From the NCBI GenBank assembly GCA_023424725.1, contig JAFADQ010000052.1, forward strand, positions 1 through 10,119: a stretch of 10,119 nucleotides of DNA, in the 5' to 3' direction. A program made the translations under genes and the position numbers. This stretch comes from Bacteroidota bacterium (lineage in GTDB: Bacteria > Bacteroidota > Bacteroidia > Cytophagales > Hymenobacteraceae). The notes beneath the pieces are model-generated. The model had not been told where the DNA came from and did not search any database. It was given only the letters and a program-made list of their open reading frames with translations. The stretch's first letter is position 1. Each line of letters begins with the position of its first letter. Shown piece after piece: positions 5,253 through 10,119 of the stretch.

Positions 5253-7067
5253 TTACTTATTTGAGTACTGAATGGTTACAGGAAGTGTGCCTTTTGCCTG
5301 TCTTTCTCCGAAAATAATGTCTGCAGCCACTTCCTGAGATGCTTGTAACCGCTGATAACCCACTAACACTGCTCTCGATTTTTCTATTCCCGGAAATTGC
5401 GAAAGCGCATACGGATTATCGAAAAGCGTGAAAATGGTTTTGCCCGCTACGGCCAGGTCGCTTATAAGCTTTGTTTCGGCTTTTGTGTAGCCTAAATTGT
5501 TGCTGGGGCGCTCGCTGGGTCCGTAAATTCCTGCAAGTACAACATCGTATTTCCGGAGTTTATTACGGAGCGTGGCCACGGCGCCTGGTTTGCTTTTGCG
5601 GGGCAGCACAAAATGATCGGTATTTGGCGCATGCAAAGCAACTTGTTTCTGAAACGCAGTTCGGGAAGAAGAGCCAAAAGAAACTGTTGCAATTTTATGC
5701 CGCCTAAGCATTTTAGAGGATTTTACAGGCAGAGCCCGTTTTTTTGCTTCTACAAGGGTTACGGCTTCCCGGGCTATAAAACGATTGAGCTCGTCTGCGA
5801 TTTTAGGGTTTAAGTCCTGAAACAGCGAATCGGTTTGTATTGGCTGATATTTATCCAGGCCCAGCCACAATTTTGCTGCCAGCACGCGTTTGCAGCGCCG
5901 GTCTATCTCTTTCTGACTTAATTTTCCGGCTCTGATGGCCGCTTTTATGGCCGCTATAGCTTTGGGCACGCTTACCATCCGCTCCAGAATATCGTTGCCC
6001 GCCTGCAGTGCCAGCACTTCGCCTTCGCCGGGTTTAAAATGTTTGGTTACGCCGTGCATTACCATTGCATCGGTAATTATAAGCCCCTGGTAGCCCATTT
6101 CTTGTTTCAACAGCCCGGAAACAACAGGTTCAGATAAACTGGAGGGCAAGTTTACTACCGAATCAAGCGACGGAATATCCATGTGGGCTACCATAATGCC
6201 GCCAACACCGGCCATAATCAGCTCGCGGAACGGAAAAAGCTCTACCGAGTCGAGGCGTTCGCGGGTGTGTTGTATCAGCGGCAAATCGTAATGCGAATCT
6301 ACATCGGTATCGCCGTGGCCCGGAAAGTGCTTTGCTACGGCTATAATGCCATAATCCTGCATGCCGCGCATATAGGCAAGGCTTTTTCGCGATACCAGGT
6401 GTTTTTCTTCGCCAAAGGCGCGGTAACTTATTACCGGGTTGCGCGGGTTATTGTTGATGTCGGCAACCGGTGCAAAGTTCATGTGCATTCCCAGGCGCTT
6501 AAATTCGGCGGCAACTTCGCGGCCCAGTTGGTAAATAAGGCTGTCGTTTTGTAAGGCGCCCAGCATCATGGGCAGCGGGTAAAGCGCGGTGCTATCAAGG
6601 CGCATTCCCACGCCCGATTCTGCATCCATAGAGATCAGCAACGGGATTTTAGAAGCCGCCTGAAACTTATTCGTCATGTTGGCTTGCCGCACCGGCCCGC
6701 CCTGAAACCAGATAATTCCGCCTATTTTGTATTCCTTAATCAGGTGCAGCACATCTTCTTCGTATTTAGGCCCCTGGTTAGAAAACGCCTCTACTATCAT
6801 GAGCTGCGCGATGCGCTCGTCGGGCGTCATGGTTTTAAAAACAGAATCTACCCAGCGCGAAGGCGTGTTTATAAAGGTTGCAAAATCGGAAGGCGGAATT
6901 GCCGGATAATCGGGAATGGTATCTATTACTACCGGCGCCGGTTTGTTAGCAATAAGCACAGGTTTGCGGTTGTTTTGGTTGCATGCACAAAACAACAGCA
7001 GGCACCCCAATAAAAGGAAATGCCGTTTTAAAAAATGTATTTGTAAAATAAAAGGAGCAGTTTGCAT
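5253..7067 (-). CDS. GH3 beta-N-acetylglucosaminidase, NagZ-like two-domain lipoprotein
   Basis: This glycoside hydrolase family 3 enzyme is predicted to release terminal N-acetylglucosamine from peptidoglycan fragments. The NagZ signature KHFPGHGDTDVDSHYDLP holds the Asp-His dyad acid/base His259. The nucleophile is predicted as Asp333 in IITDAMVMHG. The N-terminal catalytic barrel spans roughly residues 70-400, and a GH3 C-terminal domain follows to the end (about 430-600). The N-terminus has Lys/Arg, a Leu-rich stretch and FCAC, so Cys29 is a likely lipidation site and the enzyme would be membrane-anchored outside the cytoplasm; the lipobox is imperfect. Many Bacteroidota homologues are near 1000 residues and carry a C-terminal beta-lactamase-like domain, which is absent here. 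The architecture instead resembles Bacillus subtilis NagZ. A consensus TACATTTG lies 11 bp before the ATG. The substrate is inferred from the NagZ motif. Confidence 0.92.
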   Translation of the reverse strand: MQTAPFILQIHFLKRHFLLLGCLLLFCACNQNNRKPVLIANKPAPVVIDTIPDYPAIPPSDFATFINTPSRWVDSVFKTMTPDERIAQLMIVEAFSNQGPKYEEDVLHLIKEYKIGGIIWFQGGPVRQANMTNKFQAASKIPLLISMDAESGVGMRLDSTALYPLPMMLGALQNDSLIYQLGREVAAEFKRLGMHMNFAPVADINNNPRNPVISYRAFGEEKHLVSRKSLAYMRGMQDYGIIAVAKHFPGHGDTDVDSHYDLPLIQHTRERLDSVELFPFRELIMAGVGGIMVAHMDIPSLDSVVNLPSSLSEPVVSGLLKQEMGYQGLIITDAMVMHGVTKHFKPGEGEVLALQAGNDILERMVSVPKAIAAIKAAIRAGKLSQKEIDRRCKRVLAAKLWLGLDKYQPIQTDSLFQDLNPKIADELNRFIAREAVTLVEAKKRALPVKSSKMLRRHKIATVSFGSSSRTAFQKQVALHAPNTDHFVLPRKSKPGAVATLRNKLRKYDVVLAGIYGPSERPSNNLGYTKAETKLISDLAVAGKTIFTLFDNPYALSQFPGIEKSRAVLVGYQRLQASQEVAADIIFGERQAKGTLPVTIQYSNK

Positions 7068-7078
7068 GAATTTGGGTG

Positions 7079-7086
7079 CAAATGTA
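7079..7086 (-). promoter_or_regulatory. -7 element TACATTTG before the GH3 gene
   Basis: TACATTTG, read on the - strand, is an exact match to TAnnTTTG and ends 11 bp before the GH3 ATG. With initiation 4-8 nt downstream the leader would be only a few nucleotides. No good -33 TTTG is visible at 19-21 bp. Confidence 0.45.
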
Positions 7087-7136
7087 ATAGCCCCATATTG
7101 AAATTTAGTAGAAGATTGAAATTAGAATTACCTAAA

Positions 7137-7334
7137 CTAACGCGTTAAGGTTACAAAGTTCTGAAGATAAGTTTTGCGGGCAGGGCAGCGAGGGCCAATA
7201 TACGGGGCATTGCAACCCAATTTATTGTAAAGTTTCTCATATTTAGATAAGCCTTTCTTATGTTTCAGCCCGGAAAAGGTGGGCGGCTTTGTAAGAATAA
7301 AAATTCTATAGTTCTGCCCATCTTTTATATGCAC
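7137..7334 (-). other. Doubtful 65-codon open frame
   Basis: An open frame follows 9 bp after the ABC transporter stop on the same strand. It is basic, with no recognisable domain or signal (it ends in NFVTLTR). Nothing independent supports translation, and no convincing promoter or terminator is seen. It may be a chance frame, a small downstream cistron of the transporter or a worn remnant. The rest of 7068-7343 holds only the GH3 upstream motif. Confidence 0.15.
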
Positions 7335-7343
7335 ATCTAAAAT

Positions 7344-9176
7344 CTAATACATCCCCTGCATTTGTAATAACCGCGCGTATAATCCGCTTCTTTTCAGCAA
7401 CTCTTCGTGGGCGCCGCGTTCTACAATTTTTCCGGCCTGCAAAACTACAATTTCGTCGGCGTGTTGTATGGTGCTGAGGCGGTGCGCGATAACGATAGAC
7501 GTGCGGTTTTTCATCAGGTTGGTAAGCGCTTCCTGCACCAGTTTTTCAGATTCGGTATCGAGGGCAGAAGTGGCCTCGTCTAAAATTAAAATAGGCGGAT
7601 TTTTGAGCACGGCGCGGGCAATGCTTAAGCGTTGCCGCTGCCCGCCGCTTAGTTTCGCGCCCCTGTCGCCTATAATGGTTTGGTAGCCTTCGGGAGTTTG
7701 AATGATGAACTCGTGCGCGTTAGCAATTTTAGCTGCACGCTCTACATCTTCGGCCGTGGCGTTTTCGTTGTTAAATATAATGTTGTTGTAAATGGTATCG
7801 TTAAACAGCACCGATTCCTGGGTTACAATGCCCATGTGCTGCCGGACTGAAATAAGCGTGCAATCGCGCAGGTCGTGGCCATCTATGCTAATAGCGCCCG
7901 CAGTTGGGTCGTAAAACCTTGGCACCAGATCGGCCAGTGTAGATTTACCGGCGCCGGAAGGGCCCACAAGCGCTATGGTTTTGCCTTTTGGTATGCGCAA
8001 ATTTATGCCTTCCAGCACAGTATCGTTTTCGTACTTAAAGCCTACATCGTTAAACTCTATGGCATCTGTAAAGGTGTTTAATACTTTGGCATTTGGCTTA
8101 TCTTTAATAGCAGGCTGGCTGTCTATTAAATGTATCAGCCTGTCGCCGGCCACCAGGCCGCGCTGTATGTTGCTAAAAGCCGACGACATGGCTTTTGCCG
8201 GCACCAGAATTTGAGAAAACAGCACCAGGTAGCCAATAAATTCGGATGCGCTAAGGTCAGATTCGTTGCGTAAAACCAGCGTGCCGCCATAGAGCAAAAT
8301 TATTGTTACCACGCCCACGCCCAAAAACTCCGACATGGGCGAAGCCAGATCGCGTTTGTTGGCCATAGAGCGCACCACGCCTTCGTATTGCTGGTTGCGG
8401 CGGCCAAATTTGCGGCGCATAAAATCTTCGGCGTTAAAGGCTTTTATTACGCGCATGCCGCTCAGGGTTTCGTCTATAATGCTAAGCATGTGGCCCAGGG
8501 TATCTTGCCCGATTGCGGCCTGTCTTTTTAGCCGTTTAGATATTTCTGAAATAATTAAACCAGATACCGGCAGCAGAATTAAGGTAAACAGGGTTAGCTT
8601 AAACGATATAGAGAAGAGAATTATAAAGAAACCGATAACCGTAACCGGCTCGCGAAAAATAACGGTAAGCGTATTAACAACCGAGTATTCTACCTCTGCA
8701 ACATCTGAAGTGAGCCGCGACATAAGATCGCCTTTGCGCTCGTTGCTGAAATAGCCCAGGTGCATTTGCGTGAGGCGGCTAAATACTTCTTTGCGTACAT
8801 TATACACCACCTGCGCCCGCACGGCCGCCAAAATTCTGGCCGACCAATACTTGAAAATATTAGATAATAAAACCGATACAATTAGCAGGGCGCACACAAA
8901 CTGCAGCGCTCCCACTTTGCCTTGCTCTTCTACTATTCTTGTAAAATGGTAATTGAATAAGCCTTTTACATAATCTATGGTAAAAGCAAAACCGGGTTTA
9001 GCAACTACCTCGCGCGTGTGCTGTTCGGTTGTTTCGAAAAGCACGTTTAGCAGCGGAATAATAAGAGTAAAGTTTGCCAGCCCAAAAATAACCGCCAGTA
9101 GTGCCGTAATAATATACATGGGCACATAGCGGCTAAAGGGCCGGGCAAAGGAAAGAATTCGCCAGTAAGTTTTCAT
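7344..9176 (-). CDS. MsbA-type ABC exporter half-transporter
   Basis: This is an inner-membrane ABC exporter with a fused membrane and ATPase domain, acting as a homodimer or with an unlinked partner. Six hydrophobic segments fall within residues about 15-335, beginning with MYIITALLAVIFGLANFTLI. The ATPase domain contains Walker A GPSGAGKST (405-413, Lys411), the ABC signature LSGGQRQR (from 509), Walker B ILILDEATSALD (Asp533, catalytic Glu534) and the H-loop His565 in IVIAHRLST, so it should be ATPase-competent. The 610-residue length and organisation fit MsbA/lipid flippase-like exporters. Lipid A-core is the likeliest cargo in a Gram-negative, but multidrug or other lipid transport cannot be excluded. 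The ATG at 9176 lies 8 bp after a perfect TACCTTTG. Neighbours are an outer-membrane barrel upstream and the GH3 lipoprotein downstream, each about 280 bp away. Confidence 0.94.
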   Translation of the reverse strand: MKTYWRILSFARPFSRYVPMYIITALLAVIFGLANFTLIIPLLNVLFETTEQHTREVVAKPGFAFTIDYVKGLFNYHFTRIVEEQGKVGALQFVCALLIVSVLLSNIFKYWSARILAAVRAQVVYNVRKEVFSRLTQMHLGYFSNERKGDLMSRLTSDVAEVEYSVVNTLTVIFREPVTVIGFFIILFSISFKLTLFTLILLPVSGLIISEISKRLKRQAAIGQDTLGHMLSIIDETLSGMRVIKAFNAEDFMRRKFGRRNQQYEGVVRSMANKRDLASPMSEFLGVGVVTIILLYGGTLVLRNESDLSASEFIGYLVLFSQILVPAKAMSSAFSNIQRGLVAGDRLIHLIDSQPAIKDKPNAKVLNTFTDAIEFNDVGFKYENDTVLEGINLRIPKGKTIALVGPSGAGKSTLADLVPRFYDPTAGAISIDGHDLRDCTLISVRQHMGIVTQESVLFNDTIYNNIIFNNENATAEDVERAAKIANAHEFIIQTPEGYQTIIGDRGAKLSGGQRQRLSIARAVLKNPPILILDEATSALDTESEKLVQEALTNLMKNRTSIVIAHRLSTIQHADEIVVLQAGKIVERGAHEELLKRSGLYARLLQMQGMY

Positions 9177-9184
9177 CTGAAAAA

Positions 9185-9216
9185 CAAAGGTACGGTTTTC
9201 GGCGCGCAGTTCAGAA
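9185..9216 (-). promoter_or_regulatory. Promoter of the ABC exporter: TACCTTTG just before the ATG
   Basis: On the - strand, TACCTTTG (9192 to 9185) is a perfect -7 motif ending 8 bp before the ATG. TTCTGA (9216 to 9211) sits 18 bp upstream as a weak -33 candidate. Initiation a few bases after the motif would give an mRNA with a leader of 0-4 nt. Confidence 0.5.
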
Positions 9217-9238
9217 GGCGGGCGGTTTGCAAATGCAA

Positions 9239-9281
9239 CTGCGGGATTTTAAGTAAGTTTTGCTGTTTTAAAACCCTGCGG
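9239..9281 (+). other. Imperfect hairpin in the barrel/ABC spacer
   Basis: CTGCGGGATTTTAA (9239-9252) can pair as + strand RNA with TTAAAACCCTGCGG (9268-9281), 13 of 14 positions including two G.U pairs, around a 15-nt loop. On the - strand, where the flanking genes are transcribed, the wobbles become mismatches. No T-run follows. The function is unknown, and it may be chance in AT-rich sequence. The rest of the 281-bp spacer (9177-9457) shows nothing further I can name. Confidence 0.3.
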
Positions 9282-9457
9282 AGGTCAATTTTGGGGCCAT
9301 TGGAAAGGAATTTTATTTACCGGCGAAACAGGGCGAATGCGATTAGGCCCTACAAAACCTGCGTGGAGCAAAAAGGCATGCACCAGACACTAACTGCTGA
9401 GGTTATTTTAAATTCCCTTATCCGGAACGCCTTTGGCGAATCCTTTAGAAGATTACA

Positions 9458-10119
9458 TTAAAACTCAAACAATCGCCTGTCTATATTCCATCTGAAACCC
9501 AGGGTAGCGATATTGGTGCTGCGGCTTTCAGATTCTACTGCTGCGCTGGCATCGCGCCGAATAAAGGTAGCATCTATAAATACATTTTGGCGCAGTTGCC
9601 AGGTGGCGGTTAAGTCTACAAATAATTGATTTACGCGCACGCCCTGCCCCACCTGGTTGCCGTAAGTTTGCTCGCGGGTAGTATAATCTAGCAGAATGTT
9701 GGTGCCCCAGTTGCTGCCCGTTGTATCGGCGCCGTATTGCGTGTAAATTCCTTTGGCGGTTAGCATAAGCCGCGGTATTGGCTGGTAGCGCACAATACCG
9801 ATTAGCTCGCGCAGGTTTGCCCCAATAGGGTGGGCAAGTGGTTGCATGTAATGAGAATGGCTGCCGTGGTGCTCTGTTATCCCTTCTTCGCGGGCGTTGT
9901 GCGTGTAAGAATACGGCCGTATAAAGTTAAATTCGGCTTGCAGATCCAGGTTTTTGATGCCCGCAGCATCTATGTACTTAGCACCTAGTTGAAAGCCCTG
10001 TTTATTTGCCCACCAGCCGTTGCGGGAGCGTATTTCGCTTATCAGAAATTCATCCAGCATAATTTGCCCGTACAATTGCGCGGTATTAAATACATTCCAT
10101 CTGAAATCGAACCCGAGCA
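9458..10119 (-). CDS. RemB/Wzi-like outer-membrane beta-barrel protein, C-terminal part
   Basis: These are the last 219 codons of an outer-membrane protein whose start lies beyond the right edge; the frame is open there. Alternating hydrophobic/polar strands with aromatic girdles (LGFDFRWNVFNTAQLYGQI, GFQLGAKYIDA, LMLTAKGIYTQYGA, NVFIDATFIRRD) and a final strand ending LGFRWNIDRRLFEF with a terminal Phe are typical of BAM-inserted barrels. The NFIRPYSYTHN stretch followed by SHYMQPLAHPIGANL resembles the conserved region of Bacteroidota RemB (gliding-motility associated) and Wzi capsule-attachment proteins. Assignment is by motif memory, so the choice between a motility and a capsule role is open. 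The loop carries a His cluster, HHGSHSHY (9848-9871). The signal peptide and start are not in the window. No strong terminator follows the stop. Confidence 0.75.
   Translation of the reverse strand, partial: LGFDFRWNVFNTAQLYGQIMLDEFLISEIRSRNGWWANKQGFQLGAKYIDAAGIKNLDLQAEFNFIRPYSYTHNAREEGITEHHGSHSHYMQPLAHPIGANLRELIGIVRYQPIPRLMLTAKGIYTQYGADTTGSNWGTNILLDYTTREQTYGNQVGQGVRVNQLFVDLTATWQLRQNVFIDATFIRRDASAAVESESRSTNIATLGFRWNIDRRLFEF

Noticed and set aside
6183..6554. A 123-codon + strand frame inside the GH3 gene
   Set aside because: It is antisense to the catalytic core containing KHFPGHGD and DSH, and its product has no recognisable features.
9423..9444. Short GC-rich stem after the RemB-like gene as a terminator
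   Set aside because: Only four bases (CGCC/GGCG) pair cleanly and no T-run follows on the - strand.

Overview
The window reads as an ordinary chromosomal segment of a Bacteroidota bacterium, most likely Cytophagales/Hymenobacteraceae-like (Pontibacter, Adhaeribacter and relatives; inference). Three things support this. No start codon has a convincing Shine-Dalgarno sequence. Several starts sit just downstream of TAnnTTTG, the -7 motif of the Bacteroidota primary sigma factor. The protein families also fit: a RemB/Wzi-like outer-membrane barrel, a NagZ-like lipoprotein and a two-gene beta-oxidation cluster.

Layout. Positions 2-2522 (+ strand) hold the 3' end of a thiolase and a complete 596-residue VLCAD-type acyl-CoA dehydrogenase, the last and first steps of fatty-acid beta-oxidation. 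A 436-bp spacer with palindromic repeats separates them. A 162-bp nested palindrome follows, then mscL (2929-3351, +) with its own promoter and terminator. The convergent 3352-3751 spacer is packed with secondary structure: a terminator, a 182-bp inverted-repeat element with a G-quadruplex motif, a perfect 19-bp hairpin and a smaller hairpin. From 3752 to the right edge every gene is on the - strand. In order of position they are a DUF72/YecE protein, a small Asn/Thr/Ser-rich protein with one hydrophobic segment, a two-domain GH3 lipoprotein (NagZ-like), an MsbA-type ABC exporter, and the C-terminal part of a RemB/Wzi-like outer-membrane beta-barrel.

How the genes relate. Thiolase and acyl-CoA dehydrogenase belong to one pathway. 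MscL is a stand-alone osmotic safety valve. The three right-hand genes (barrel, lipid exporter, peptidoglycan-type glycosidase) all concern the cell envelope, but gaps of 276-281 bp and separate promoter-like motifs argue against one operon. I found no tRNA, rRNA, CRISPR array, transposase or defence system. The most notable non-coding content is a set of sequence-unrelated palindromic elements confined to the spacers between 296 and 3751. The genes themselves look like housekeeping, and I do not see a convincing new multi-gene system.
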